A DNA stretch of 64,000 nt from AC-37 sp036389835 (GCA_036389835.1 DASVWC010000076.1:42436-106435); one strand, 5' to 3'; positions 1-9,492 are shown, counted from the stretch's first letter. Numbers and translations are program-made. Notes: a model not told the origin generated them from the letters alone.

Positions 1-114
1 GCTTTTCGGGACGTCACACGAAGGAAAGAGCCCTGAACGGCCGCCCTAGCGGTACGGCCCACGTCACGCGTTCGGACCGGCGAGGCTGCTTCCAAGCGGG
101 CGCGTTTCGACCTT

Positions 115-312
115 TCAGATCCGCCACCGCGCCCTGGCGCTCGAGACCAGCGCACCGAGCAGCTCGGAATAATCGAGTCCCGCCGCGCGCGCTGCTTTGC
201 AGAGGTCTCCGATCTCTGGGTGGAGGTGTGGCAACGGGTTAACCTCCAGCACGTGTGGCCGCCCGGCCTCTTCTACGCGAGCGCGGACTGCCAAATGGTA
301 CGACCTGACCCG
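115..312 (-). pseudogene. C-terminal remnant of a D-Ala-D-Ala ligase-like ATP-grasp gene
   Basis: The last about 65 codons before the stop at 115 read like the end of an ATP-grasp ligase of the D-alanine-D-alanine ligase type. The tract VLEVNPLPHLHPEIGDL carries the metal-binding E-x-N motif of that family, followed by the usual AARAAGLDYSELL helix. Upstream the same frame stays open to 933 but loses any resemblance to the family (Pro/Arg/His-rich), and no ATP-binding lysine or glycine loop is visible in any frame. I therefore read it as a 3' fragment of a decayed gene. It fits the other broken genes in the first 7 kb. The family assignment rests on the short conserved block only. Confidence 0.45.
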
Positions 313-1014
313 GCAAGCAGACTGTCCCCTCGGTACGGACACGAATAGCGTTGTCAGCGGCACTCTAAACCAGGGAGCACCCCGCCGGCGGTCATAGCAA
401 CGCCGCGGTGCGCGGGTAGCATCGGGGCCGGGCACATCGTGTCCGGCACAGCCGCCTTGGCCAGCACCGATCCAGCCGGCGCGGCGATGGTGATGACCCG
501 CGCCGGACCGGTCGTCTTTGAGTTTGGCACCCTCGCAACTGACGCCCAGAGAGGGGCCCCGAGGATGACGACGCTCCTGCCACGGCGACGGTGGACCAGA
601 GGGGCAGGGAGTCAATGTCGACAACACTGGGCTCGGCGAGGTCGTTGAGCCGACAGCGATCGGTACACGTCGCGCCACGATTGTACTTTGAACGTGTACA
701 GACCGTTTGCCAGCGCTTCGCCAGTGAGGCGCATTAATGCTAGGGCCGATCATCATTGTGGGCCGCTGTCGGGCGTATACCTCAATGTACGCCAACGCGC
801 GTCTGTACCGGGTGATTGGCACGACCCTGTTCTTCTCCGCAATCGACCAGGATTGGTCTGTTGGCGGGAGGGCGTGTGTAGCCAACGCGTCAGTGCGGTG
901 CGGGTATTCTGGAACGCGCGGGTGGTGGAACACGGGTTATCACTGGTCGGCGTCGACCACTCGGTTTTATTACTTACAGGGAACGGATATGGATACGATG
1001 TTCTCAGCTACTAG
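313..1014. other. Stretch without a supportable gene
   Basis: This 700-base stretch looks less GC-rich than the surroundings, especially 650-1010. It contains short open frames on both strands but none with recognisable domains or a convincing ribosome-binding site. One plus-strand frame (737-1120) is Cys/Trp/Tyr-rich and could be a small secreted peptide, but nothing supports that. It is probably decayed accessory DNA. Confidence 0.4.
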
Positions 1015-1503
1015 TTGCCGACCGACGGGGACGCCGGCCCCGTCGGCTCCGGTAAGATCGCGAAGGTGGAGGCGAGCGGCGACCAAGCGGGGGCGCCCAC
1101 GCAGCGGCTGCTGCGGCTGATCTTTTCGCTCCAGGGCGGAACGATCGTCGTCGCGGACCAGCACGTGGTCGAGATGGTCGCGCCGGCGGGCGACCCGGTC
1201 GTGGGCTTTGAGGGACAAACGGGCTTCTGGTACGAGGTCCGCAACGCCGCCGAGCAGGTCCTCTTCCGGCAGGTCGTGCACGACCCGATCCCGCGCAGCG
1301 CTGAGGTGTTCGGGAAGACACCCGAGGAGCCCCTCGCTCGCCTGCCCATGGCGGAGCCGAGCGGCGCGTTCACCGTGCTGCTGCCGCTGCCGGATGACGC
1401 CGACCACGTCGCGCTCGTCGGGACGCCGCTAGAGGAACTCACCGGGGTCGCGGCGGCGGCCGAGCTCGCGCGCTTCCCGATCCCAAAGGAGCTGCTTCCG
1501 TGA
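1015..1503 (+). CDS. Hypothetical protein preceding the M64 peptidase
   Basis: A 162-residue open frame, mostly beta-strand-like, without a signal peptide or a domain I recognise. The only start near the 5' end is a TTG at 1015, three bases after an in-frame TAG, so the true N-terminus may have been lost. Composition and codon use match a real high-GC gene, and its stop overlaps the GTG of the M64 peptidase gene by four bases (GTGA), which indicates co-translation. The partner role is inferred from this coupling: it may be an accessory or substrate-recognition protein for the peptidase. No enzymatic motif is visible. Confidence 0.6.
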   Translation: MPTDGDAGPVGSGKIAKVEASGDQAGAPTQRLLRLIFSLQGGTIVVADQHVVEMVAPAGDPVVGFEGQTGFWYEVRNAAEQVLFRQVVHDPIPRSAEVFGKTPEEPLARLPMAEPSGAFTVLLPLPDDADHVALVGTPLEELTGVAAAAELARFPIPKELLP

Positions 1504-2672
1504 GCGTCACCGACGGGACGGTCGTCGGGACGGTCCAGATCCTCAACAATGGGCCGGCGACCCACCGCTGGAACCTGGTCCTGATGGGGGACGGCTACCA
1601 GGCCGCCCAGCTCGGCAAGTTTGCGAACGATGCGCAGTCGTTCGTGAACACGCTCCTCGCGACACCGCCGTTCGACACGTTCCGCAAGGCGATCAACGTC
1701 TTCCGGGTGGATGTGAGCTCCACCGACGCGGGCGCCGACGACCCCGTCGCGTGCGGCGGCACCGGCGCGACCGCGCGGACCTTCTTCGACGCGGCCTTCT
1801 GTAACAGCAACCTCCAGCGGCTGCTGACCGTCAACCAGACCACCGCGCTGACGGTGGCGTCCGCCCAGGTTCCGCAGTTCCACCAGGCGATGGTGATCGT
1901 GAACTCGACCGTCCCCGGCGGCTCGGGCGGCGCAGTGGCGACCTTCTCGACGGCGCCCGGCGCGGCCGAGATCGGGCTGCACGAGATGGGCCACAGCGCC
2001 TTCGGCCTGAGTGACGAGTACGAGTACTTCGTGGAGTGCGGGCGCGAGACCGACCGCAACCAGCACCCGGCGCTCGAGCCGGCGGCCGAGAATGTCACGA
2101 TCAACTCGAACCGGTCAACGATCAAGTGGCGCGACCTGGTCGCCGCGGCCACGCCGATGCCCACGACGAGTAACCCCGACTGCACCAAGTGCGACACCCA
2201 GGCGAACCCGGTGTCCGCGACCACGGTCGGCGCGTTCGAGGGCGCCGACCATTTCCACTGCGGGGCGTTCAGGCCGCAGTTCAACTGCCGCATGCGGACG
2301 CTCGGGCAGCCGTTCTGCGCCGTCTGCCGGCGCAGAATCCACCGGGTCCTCTACCCGTACTTCCCCGGGCGCCGCGGCGGCGCCTACGAGGTGCGGGTTG
2401 AGCCGGGGAGCACCGGCATCGTCGCGCTGCCGCCGCCGAAGCTGACTGGCGTGATCCCGTTCGGACGCGTATTCGTGTCGCTCGCGAGCGACTTCGAGGG
2501 GGCCTCCGTCCGCTTCGCGGTCGGGCGTCCGCCCGACCGCTGGCGGCTGTTCGACCCCCTCCAAGTCGGCGTCGGGCGCTCGTTCGTGATCGAGTGCCTG
2601 GACACCGACCAGATCGTCTCCGTCGTCCATCAAGCCGGCCGTCCCGTCGACGTGCTCGTCGAGTACGACTGA
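1500..2672 (+). CDS. M64-family zinc metallopeptidase (IgA-peptidase-like)
   Basis: A 390-residue protein with the signature HEMGHSAFGLSDEYEY at about residues 161-176. This is the extended H-E-x-x-H zinc motif followed by G-L-x-D-E-Y, typical of peptidase family M64 (Pfam Peptidase_M64, named after Clostridium IgA peptidase). The N-terminal part (LMGDGYQ, F-NTLL, INVFRVDVSSTDAGADDP) also matches that family. Eight or more cysteines follow the active site (residues about 180-275), suggesting disulfides or a metal cluster. No classical signal peptide is visible. The last about 100 residues form a separate beta-rich domain that recurs as the stand-alone next gene. The GTG start overlaps the previous stop. 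The role would be cleavage of an external protein; the substrate is unknown. Confidence 0.85.
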   Translation: MSVTDGTVVGTVQILNNGPATHRWNLVLMGDGYQAAQLGKFANDAQSFVNTLLATPPFDTFRKAINVFRVDVSSTDAGADDPVACGGTGATARTFFDAAFCNSNLQRLLTVNQTTALTVASAQVPQFHQAMVIVNSTVPGGSGGAVATFSTAPGAAEIGLHEMGHSAFGLSDEYEYFVECGRETDRNQHPALEPAAENVTINSNRSTIKWRDLVAAATPMPTTSNPDCTKCDTQANPVSATTVGAFEGADHFHCGAFRPQFNCRMRTLGQPFCAVCRRRIHRVLYPYFPGRRGGAYEVRVEPGSTGIVALPPPKLTGVIPFGRVFVSLASDFEGASVRFAVGRPPDRWRLFDPLQVGVGRSFVIECLDTDQIVSVVHQAGRPVDVLVEYD

Positions 2673-2687
2673 AGAAAGGAACCAGCG

Positions 2688-2987
2688 ATGCCCGGCGCCT
2701 ACGCCACCCTCATCAGCCCCGGCACCACCGCGATCATCGCGCTGCCGCCGCCGCGTGGCTCGGGCGCGATCACCTTCGGTCGCGTCTTCGTCTCGTTCGC
2801 GAGCGACTTCGGGGGAGCCGTCGCCCGCCTGGCCATCGGCAGCCCGACGGCGGGCTGGCGCCTGACCGAGAACGCGGCCGTCCCTGACGGTCGTGGGGTC
2901 GTCTTCGAGGCGCTGAACACGGACCAGATCGTCTCGGTCGTGCACCAGTCCGGCCAGCCCGTGTCCGTACTGGTGGAATGGGAGTAG
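2688..2987 (+). CDS. Stand-alone copy of the M64 peptidase C-terminal domain
   Basis: A 99-residue protein that aligns along its length with the C-terminal domain of the upstream peptidase. Shared blocks include TAIIALPPP versus TGIVALPPP, FGRVFVS-ASDF and TDQIVSVVHQSGQPVSVLVE versus TDQIVSVVHQAGRPVDVLVE. DNA identity is also obvious, so this is a tandem partial duplication. An AAAGGA Shine-Dalgarno sequence stands about 10 bases before the ATG. The domain probably binds something (partner, surface or carbohydrate); a free copy could act as a decoy, an inhibitor or an oligomerisation partner. Function is not established. Confidence 0.7.
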   Translation: MPGAYATLISPGTTAIIALPPPRGSGAITFGRVFVSFASDFGGAVARLAIGSPTAGWRLTENAAVPDGRGVVFEALNTDQIVSVVHQSGQPVSVLVEWE

Positions 2988-3257
2988 CGCCGCCGGACGG
3001 AGACCTTCAGGGTTCCTGGGCGGCGGAGCCCAACGCCGGAATGGTGCTCAGCCTGCCCCCGGGCTCTCGAGCCCGCGGGCAGCGGGGGGACCCCGGGTCG
3101 CCTCAGCTCCACGCCCCTTCTTTCGCCGCCCTTTGCGCGTCAAGCCGCGCGGCGGATCGATGTCGGCGGGCCGAGCTTGGTGCTGAGGCCGATTCGCGCG
3201 CTGGGCGAAGGTCGGCGGCATCCGGACCTTCCCCCACTCGAACCGGGTCCAGCCCGT

Positions 3258-4102
3258 TCACGTCCGCGCGGCATCTTGCTTCTTGCGCTTTTTCGCGGTC
3301 ACGAGGTAGGACTTCGGGCGCTTGGAGGGGTCCTTGACGAGCTTCTGGACCCTGGGCGTGGCGCCGTCGCGGTGCACCACGCTGGCCGGGAACCCGAGCA
3401 GGCGGGTGACCTCGCGCCGGGCGCGTTCGGTCTGCTTTCCGTAATCGCCGTCCGCCGTGATGGTCGGGAGCGAGCGCGCCCTGAGCCGTTTGGTCAAATG
3501 ACGCTGGAACTCCTCGACGTCTGAGCCGCTGTCCCCCGGTCCGATCTTCCGCGAGGCGTACGCAATTGGTTCGGGGCCGAGCCGGCGTGCCCAGTCATCG
3601 GCTACGTCGCGCACCTTCTTGCTGTACTTGCGGCCCGTCTCGCTCTTGCGGTTGCCTGGCCCGGTGTTGTACGCGGCGATGCCCTCGTTGCGGCCGAAGT
3701 TCCGCTCGAGCTCGCGCAGGATCCGGAAGCTCGTCAGCAGGTTCGGGCGGGCCTTGTGACAGCCGCCCGCACGGTCGGCGCGGTCCTGGAAGCTCTTCGC
3801 GGTGAGCTGGCCGTAGCCGACGCCTTGATTCCCCTCGCCGCGGTCCAGTGGCGCTTGTACTCGCGGAAGTTGGCGGCGGTAACGCGCAGCACCCCGCCGT
3901 CCGGAGACTTGATCGGGTTGCGGACCCTGTCGTGCCCGTACACGTTCCGGAAGGTCGACTCCACTTGGATCAGCGCGCAGGCGTCGGCGAGCGGCAGGTT
4001 CGCCTTGCGCGCCGTCTCGATCAGCACGCCCGCGACCTCGACGTCGCCGCTGAGCTCATGGATGCGGCTGCGGATTCGCCTGGTCAGCTGGGCGTCGCTC
4101 AT
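3258..4102 (-). pseudogene. Lysozyme/transglycosylase-like protein with peptidoglycan-binding-type tail, frameshifted
   Basis: Reading leftward from the ATG at 4102, the first about 85 codons encode a goose-lysozyme/SLT-like fold with the catalytic-type glutamate in ALIQVESTF. The frame then breaks: near 3845-3852 one base appears to be missing, and the fold continues one frame over as GEGNQGVGYGQLTAKSFQD, then IAAYNTGPGNRKS (the AYN motif of SLT transglycosylases). From 3614 to 3258 the frame encodes a tail with a PG-binding-like GPGDSGSDVEEFQRHL segment and a Lys-rich end. Restoring one base joins everything into a single protein of about 280 residues. It may be a phage-type or secreted muramidase. 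A sequencing error is possible, but decay fits the region. Confidence 0.65.
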
Positions 4103-4856
4103 GTCGACCTCCTCCCGCCGATGCGCGGTACCGCATGGTTCATGCGAGGTCGGTGTGGATGTGGTCGGTCTCGAAGTTGCGCCGTCCGGCTACCATCGGC
4201 CGTCGCTCGATGCCTTGCCCCTGGCCGTCCGCGCGAACGACTAGGTGCCTTCCCACTCGACGTTCCCGTTCGTGCGCGTATCACTATGTAGGAAACCGCC
4301 GCCCACGGATGCCCAGCGCGAAGAGAATCGGCAGGGAGCGGCGGAGAAGTGCCGACACTCGAGGCGCTCCCGACCTTCCTGAAGTCGATCCCTGCGAGAG
4401 CAAGCGAGATAGCTCCACGGGGATCCCGAGGGAGCCCAGGTCCTCCTACGAAGAGACCTGCCGCTTGAGGCATATCGGGAGCTCGGGCGCCTCGACTGGG
4501 AAAGTTGTGATTACGACGCAAACGTTGTGTTGGGACGACGAACATGGCAAGTGGCGGCCACTGTGATTCGCAGGAGGCGAAAGCCTCGTGTGCTGTGCTT
4601 GGACGAGAGCGGCGGTTCATCTCGAGCTCATCACGCTGCCGGCTTGCGCGAGATGCGGCACTCCCGTCGCGGGCCGCGCGCACTACCGAGTCTCGTCCAT
4701 TGCGGTAGTCGTCCGACCGCGTACTCGCGCTGCCGCTTCTGCCTCGAAGCAGAAGCCGAGTCCACCTCCGACCTCACGGCTCGCTTCTTGAGCGGAACGG
4801 CAGAGTTGTACAGACACCGCCGTCATGTGGGAGGGCGTCGTTAGCATCTCGAAACC
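4103..4856. other. Stretch without a supportable gene
   Basis: About 750 bases with only shadow-like open frames on both strands. No recognisable domain, no tRNA and no convincing terminator was seen. The upstream half is likely the 5' flank of the lysozyme-like gene. The sequence appears less codon-biased than the core genes to the right. Confidence 0.4.
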
Positions 4857-5633
4857 TTGGACGCCGACGAGGCACGGTCCCGGCTTGGGCTTGATGACGA
4901 CGCCTCTCCTCAAGCTGTGCTTCGGGCCCATCATGCGGCGGCGTCTGCCGCCGTCAGATTGCCGCGGGACGCTCGCGCCGATGTTCTAACGGGCCTCGAC
5001 GACGCGCGAGACACGCTACTCGGCGTATCGCGATCGAAAAACGCGACCGTGTTGGAGCAACTTTCGACCCCACGCGGAATGGCCGGGTTGACAGCCGCGG
5101 GGGTCGCGGTGGCCGCCCTCCCGCTCATGACCGATGTAAGTGCTGGCGTCCTTAGTGTGCTCGCACTGGCACTCCTAGGGCTGGGACTCGCGCTGAGTGT
5201 TCGCCGCCGTAGCGCCGTAGCGACGGTCGTGCTTGCACTTGTGCTCGTCGTGTCGGCCGGGGTCACGCTCCGAGCCGCGACGGACCCTGGGACACAAGAA
5301 TTCCTCTACGACGGCAACTTCCTCAATGAGGCGCCAGCGAATTCGCCCTTTGCAGGTGAGGTCGGTATTCCGCTCACGACAGACCCTTCAACAGGGACCG
5401 TGGCCGAGACCTTGGTCGATGAGAGGACGACTTTCGTTGTGTCGTGTGTAAGGACCGGTGCGTTCAAACATCGCCGCCCGAGGGTTCTCTGGGCGTACAT
5501 CGCGGGGGGCGACTACAAGACCTTCTGGATTCCCGTTTCGTATCTCGCGGGCCTCCGGCCTGGGGCCGCGCGAACCCTCCTGTCCTGCTCGAACTGGCGG
5601 TGGCGGTTGCATAACTTGGCTGGTGGTCCTTAG
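4857..5633 (+). CDS. Membrane protein with J-domain-like N-terminus and extracytoplasmic domain
   Basis: A 258-residue protein. Residues 1-60 are helical and resemble a degenerate DnaJ J-domain (EARSRLGLDDDASPQAVLRA), but the HPD motif needed to stimulate Hsp70 is absent. Two hydrophobic segments follow at about residues 80-105 and 110-140. After them comes an extracytoplasmic beta-rich part with two cysteines (VVSCVRTG and LLSCSNW) that could be disulfide-linked; it resembles a small SH3-like wall-sensing domain. The TTG at 4857 is the only start after the in-frame stop at 4842. No operon partner is visible. Function is unknown. Confidence 0.55.
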   Translation: MDADEARSRLGLDDDASPQAVLRAHHAAASAAVRLPRDARADVLTGLDDARDTLLGVSRSKNATVLEQLSTPRGMAGLTAAGVAVAALPLMTDVSAGVLSVLALALLGLGLALSVRRRSAVATVVLALVLVVSAGVTLRAATDPGTQEFLYDGNFLNEAPANSPFAGEVGIPLTTDPSTGTVAETLVDERTTFVVSCVRTGAFKHRRPRVLWAYIAGGDYKTFWIPVSYLAGLRPGAARTLLSCSNWRWRLHNLAGGP

Positions 5634-5899
5634 CGGTGCTCATTTCCTCTCGGAGGCCGCGCGCCCGAGCGCTATCGCTTCGCCTGATCCCCCCGCAGCA
5701 AGACGCTGCTCGGCTGAGAGCGCCGCTTTCCATGCAAAGGAGCACTTCCGGCCTAAGTGCCGCTCCGCGCGATAAGCGCTAACCGTTGCCTGTCAGACGA
5801 GAGTGTCGCTCCCCAGGCGACACCCCGACGAGGCCGTCGCCGGAGTCGTGGTTGCTTTCCCGTGCCGTGGGCGGGCGGCTGTGCTCTATGTCGCAGTAG

Positions 5900-6589
5900 C
5901 GGCCGGGCTTTTCCGGACGCTACACCAAGGTCAACAGATCGCTATCGGAGGGGCGCAGGCGCTTCCACGACCGCCTCGCCGGGATCGAGTCGGGCGCCGA
6001 GTGCGAGCGGCTCGCGCCGCAGCTATCCGCGCTGGCCGACGGGGAGGCGCGCGCCGAGGACATGACGCTGCTGCGCCCGCACCTGCGCACCTGCCTGATC
6101 TGCCGTGCCCGGCTGCGCGACTACCGCGCCGTGCCGGCCCGCGTGGCGGCGCTGGCGCCGCCGGTGGCTGCCGGGTCGCTGCTGGGCTCCGCGCACGCCG
6201 CGCTCATCGGGGCTTGCGCCTGGCTGCGGGAATCGCTTGGCGGTGCCTCCGGCTGGATCTCCGAGCGCGGCGGCGTGCTGGCCGCGCGTTGGCACGAGGC
6301 CGCGGAGATCGCGGTGGCGCACAAGGGCGTTGCCGTCGTCGCCTCGGCGGCCGTGCTCGGCGGCGGCGGCGTCGCGACGCTCGCCACGGTCGGCGCACCC
6401 GAGCCCGCGCGCCGCACGGCGACGGTCAGCGAGCCGATGGGCACGCGCCCGCAGCCGCCGCCCGCGACCTCGAGGCTCACGGCTCCCGCTGCCGACGACC
6501 GCGACCGACCCACGCCGAGGCGCAATCGGCCCACACCGGCGGCGAGGGCGGTGCCTCACCTCGACTTCGCTCCCGAGGCACGGGCCTAA
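5900..6589 (+). pseudogene. C-terminal fragment of a sigma-70-family factor with zinc-finger/membrane tail
   Basis: The frame opening after a TAG at 5897 encodes the end of a sigma region-4 helix-turn-helix (GRYTKVNRSLSEGRRRFHD), the linker GIESGAECERLAPQLSALAD, and an anti-sigma-like zinc-finger segment HLRTCLICRARLRDY. A hydrophobic stretch and a Pro/Thr/Arg-rich tail follow. This arrangement matches Solirubrobacterales sigma-70-like proteins that carry their own inhibitory domain. Sigma regions 2 and 3 are missing, and the stop lies just upstream of the recognition helix, so it cannot be a working sigma factor. An ATG at 6062 would still allow a zinc-finger/TM fragment of about 175 residues to be made. 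I regard it as a remnant. Confidence 0.6.
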
Positions 6590-7277
6590 CGCAGCACGGC
6601 TCCATCATCGTTCGATAAGGGCCTCTAACGCTGCACGCGACAGCGGGGATGCCGGCGCCGAGGAGGAGGTGGCACGGGCCGGCGAGTACATCACCCGGCG
6701 CTGGCGCCGGACCCGCTGGCGCGACGGCCGGACCTTCACCTGGCTCGCCGCCCAGCGGCGGACCGGCCGCGGTGAGGGCTCGAGCGGTCTGGCGTTCGAC
6801 CTGATGAGGCCGAAGCCGAAAGATTGACACGGCGCGCGTACGCGCCGGAACGGCCCGCCGTCAAGCGGCTCGCGTTGACCGACCTGCTCGCGACGCAACC
6901 AGACGCCGTCAACCGCTGCCTGCGTAAGCTCGATCCTGATCCGCGGATCCCAGCCGTCGTGAAGGCACCGGCACCGGCGGCGATTCGGCAGCCCTCCTCC
7001 GCCGACAAGATCACGATCTTCGTCCCCCTGCGCTACAGCACAGACTGGCCACCGGGTGAGGCGTTCGGACCGGGCGACGCGGAGGCCGACGGCGAGTCGA
7101 CTTTACGCGCGCGCGTCGACATTTGACCCCGCGGCCCCCTCAGGTCACAACCCCGCCGATGTTCCCGGGCATCTGCGGACATCCACTAATTGGCGTGCCT
7201 CTGCGGACGAGGTCCTTTTGAGGTCCTAAACCCCCCACGATCAGGCCCGATACTGGATCGAGCCGCGAAACCAAGCT
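6590..7277. other. Decayed stretch with one weak open frame (6824-7126)
   Basis: Short segments here read like coding sequence in alternating frames, for example YITRRWRRTRWRDGRTFTWLA around 6690-6750, but each is soon interrupted. A TTG-initiated 100-codon frame at 6824-7126 is the longest. It has no recognised domain, and its start overlaps the end of the preceding fragment. The most economical reading is a pseudogene of unknown parentage. Confidence 0.35.
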
Positions 7278-7316
7278 TACGGTCGCCGCGCAATCCGTGA
7301 AGCGGCCAAGCGGCCG
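7278..7316 (+). repeat. Left copy of imperfect 39-bp direct repeat flanking the conflict island
   Basis: The segment beginning TACGGTCGCCGCGCAA recurs at 15392-15430 in the same orientation, with about 33 of 39 positions identical by eye. The two copies bracket the conflict genes. They could be remnant attachment sites or boundary repeats of a transferred cassette. No integrase gene lies between them. Confidence 0.45.
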
Positions 7317-7387
7317 ACGCAAGGCTGGCGTCCGTGCGCTGTGCAGCCGTAACGTGCCGGGCGGTGGGCAGACCGACACTGGCCGGG

Positions 7388-8866
7388 TTACGGCCCGCGG
7401 TCGGGGCGTGATGGCAGTGGGGCAAGCCCCGAGCGGTCGCTCCAATCTCTGTAGGTCTCCTCCAGAATCTCATCAACTCTTTCTGCGAGCATCGGCGCGC
7501 GTCCCTCAGGATTTGCGTAGCCGCGGGCCCCAGACGTGTACCGCTCGTACTCCCCGCTGAGAGCGGCTGCCAGCTTGGCGTGCCTTCGCCATTCTGTGAT
7601 ACCGGTTGCGATCGCCACCCCTTCGACTGCGACGATGACGAGACCCCCGGCGAGCAGCGCGATCCATTCGCTGCCGTAATCAAAACTCATGGCGATCGCC
7701 GCGGTGACAGCGGCAATCGCGATGACGAACTGGTAGAGCCTAAAGAGCAGTAGGCGGCGGCGCCCTCTTCGAGCCCGATAGTCGTGCCAGTCGAGCTCTC
7801 GGTTGAGACGCTCGAGAGTGGCCTCCTCCCGCTCTTCACCGGCCTCCCGCCGAGTGTCGGCTTGACGCTTGATCTTCCAGGGCGCATCCGATTCGTCCAG
7901 AGCCCGCGCAAATCCGGCATAGCTGCGTGCGAGTGACAACCGATCGGCCATCGATCCCTCCTCGGCTACAGCTATGTCCTCCCCGTACGCATACCGGGTG
8001 GAGTGCTGGATCTGAACTTCGTCAAACCACGCCTGCAAATCGCATTTCGGCAGTCCATATAACTCAGTGAGTAGCTCTTCGAAACGTGGCTGGTAGCCCC
8101 GGACATGCATCTCATACACGCTGGGTTCACGGCCCGGTTCGCTGCCGTGGCGCCAGCGGTGGCGCAGGTCGTCTTCGCTGAGCTCGACGCGGGAAGCGAG
8201 CGGGTAGACGAGAAGAGGCCGGAGGTCATCGGATTGGCGCCGGTATGTCACCGCCAGCCGCGCTCGTCGCAATGCCCCGTCGAGGCTCTGCTGGTTAGGT
8301 GTAAAGACGACGACCAGCTTCTCTGGAAGCACGGCCGTACAGACGCCGCTCGTGTCACTGATTCCTGTGCGAGAGTCCACGAGAACGCGGGCGTAGCGCG
8401 CTGACAAAGTTCGAGCAAGGACCGTGAAGAGGAAGGGAGCGCGGCGATATAGACCATCCCAATCGAAGCCATTTATCCGCTCCGCATACGCATCGTCCTC
8501 GGAGCGCCCCGCCCACACGACGCTCAACCCGGGTTCGACGGACACTACATATCGTTCGAGGTCGATCTCGTCGAAGAGCGCGCGGGTCTGCTCTTCGTCG
8601 AGCGGTACATCGGCGCGCCCGCGGGTGCGTTTGACGTGAGCAGCGAGTTCGTAGAGCAGGTCGACCGTCCCCGGACGCTCCTCGGCCGACCACGCAGGAT
8701 GGTCGAAGAAGCGGTGGAGGCCAGGGGCCTCCAGATCCCAGTCCATCGCCAGTACCTCGCCACCGTTGCGGCGTGCGTACACCACGGCCGTATTCGCGAG
8801 AGCCATCGTCCGGCCGGTGCCACCTTTGTACGAGTAGAACGTGACGATCTCGCCGTGTCGCGTCAT
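7388..8866 (-). CDS. KGG-motif NTPase fused to SLATT-like membrane domain
   Basis: A 492-residue protein. Residues 1-270 form a MinD/ParA-like NTPase with a variant P-loop, YKGGTGRT, where the canonical GK(T/S) lysine is replaced by arginine (the KGGVGR-variant class). The downstream DWDLEAPGLH matches the signature of that class. After a charged linker with a coiled-coil look (RREAGEEREEATLERLNREL) come two transmembrane helices (about 370-420) in a SLATT/DUF4231-like arrangement and a short cytoplasmic end. KGG-class NTPases sit beside TIR, SLATT and other effectors in predicted conflict systems. Its ATG overlaps the stop of the TIR gene (ATGA), so the two are co-translated. Likely role: an NTP-dependent switch controlling a membrane effector within the same chain. 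Confidence 0.75.
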   Translation of the reverse strand: MTRHGEIVTFYSYKGGTGRTMALANTAVVYARRNGGEVLAMDWDLEAPGLHRFFDHPAWSAEERPGTVDLLYELAAHVKRTRGRADVPLDEEQTRALFDEIDLERYVVSVEPGLSVVWAGRSEDDAYAERINGFDWDGLYRRAPFLFTVLARTLSARYARVLVDSRTGISDTSGVCTAVLPEKLVVVFTPNQQSLDGALRRARLAVTYRRQSDDLRPLLVYPLASRVELSEDDLRHRWRHGSEPGREPSVYEMHVRGYQPRFEELLTELYGLPKCDLQAWFDEVQIQHSTRYAYGEDIAVAEEGSMADRLSLARSYAGFARALDESDAPWKIKRQADTRREAGEEREEATLERLNRELDWHDYRARRGRRRLLLFRLYQFVIAIAAVTAAIAMSFDYGSEWIALLAGGLVIVAVEGVAIATGITEWRRHAKLAAALSGEYERYTSGARGYANPEGRAPMLAERVDEILEETYRDWSDRSGLAPLPSRPDRGP

Positions 8867-9492
8867 ATCGGCCGTCGCTGGTTCGGACCGCCAACCTCGT
8901 CGCCCCAGTCGTCCAGGCTGTCGTCAGGCAGCCTGAAGCCGGCACAATTCTGGGGCTCTTCCAAGTCCTCATAGATGCGCCATGCATCCCAGATGCGACT
9001 TCCAATTTCGATCATTCGCGGTTGGAAGTCGGGGTGGTGCAGGATTCGGGGCTGACCGACGTTGAAGGCTTGGAACTCCCGCTCCACGTACACCTCGGAT
9101 GGCAGATTCCGCGGGAGGTCATCGAGGTGGCCGCTAAGCAGCACCGGGATGATCATCGCCGTCTCGCGCGGGAGGCGTTTCCCCAGCGTCGCCCTCCGTT
9201 GAGCCTCAAGTGCACGCATCGCACGGTACTCCTGCCGGCACCAGGATTTGCGGCGGTACTTAGGGATATAGACGAGGATCCAACAAGCGCTCAGGCACAT
9301 CGCCCTGGCGATTGCATGTGGATGCGCAACGCCTCCGCTGAGCCGCTCCTTATCGAGCCAAAATTTGTTCGGCGAATCGAGGTAATCCCCAAGTACCGAT
9401 GTCAGCCCGCTCGTGAAGTCCGCGATGAACTGCTGGATGCGCTCGCCGTCATCGTGCGCGTAGCTGATGAAGCAGCCGTACTCGAACGCCAT
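8863..9492 (-). CDS. TIR-domain protein
   Basis: A 209-residue protein from the ATG at 9492, which has a TAGGGTGG-type ribosome-binding site. The frame extends to 9564 without homology-like content. The N-terminus EYGCFISYAHDD is the classic TIR strand-A motif. A later block, RAMCLSACWILVYIPKYRRKSWCRQEY, is the family's helix/strand with the W-C-x-x-E region that provides the catalytic glutamate in NAD+-cleaving TIRs. The C-terminus (NVGQPRILHHPDF, IWDAWRIYEDL) is specific to TIRs partnered with KGG-class NTPases. It precedes and overlaps the NTPase-SLATT gene. Likely role: an NAD+-consuming effector or a producer of a cyclic ADP-ribose-like messenger. Which of these applies cannot be told from sequence. 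Confidence 0.8.
   Translation of the reverse strand: MAFEYGCFISYAHDDGERIQQFIADFTSGLTSVLGDYLDSPNKFWLDKERLSGGVAHPHAIARAMCLSACWILVYIPKYRRKSWCRQEYRAMRALEAQRRATLGKRLPRETAMIIPVLLSGHLDDLPRNLPSEVYVEREFQAFNVGQPRILHHPDFQPRMIEIGSRIWDAWRIYEDLEEPQNCAGFRLPDDSLDDWGDEVGGPNQRRPI

Noticed and set aside
737..1120. Cys/Trp-rich small open frame that might be a bacteriocin-like peptide
   Set aside because: No signal peptide, no ribosome-binding site and no family pattern; its end overlaps the next gene in another frame.
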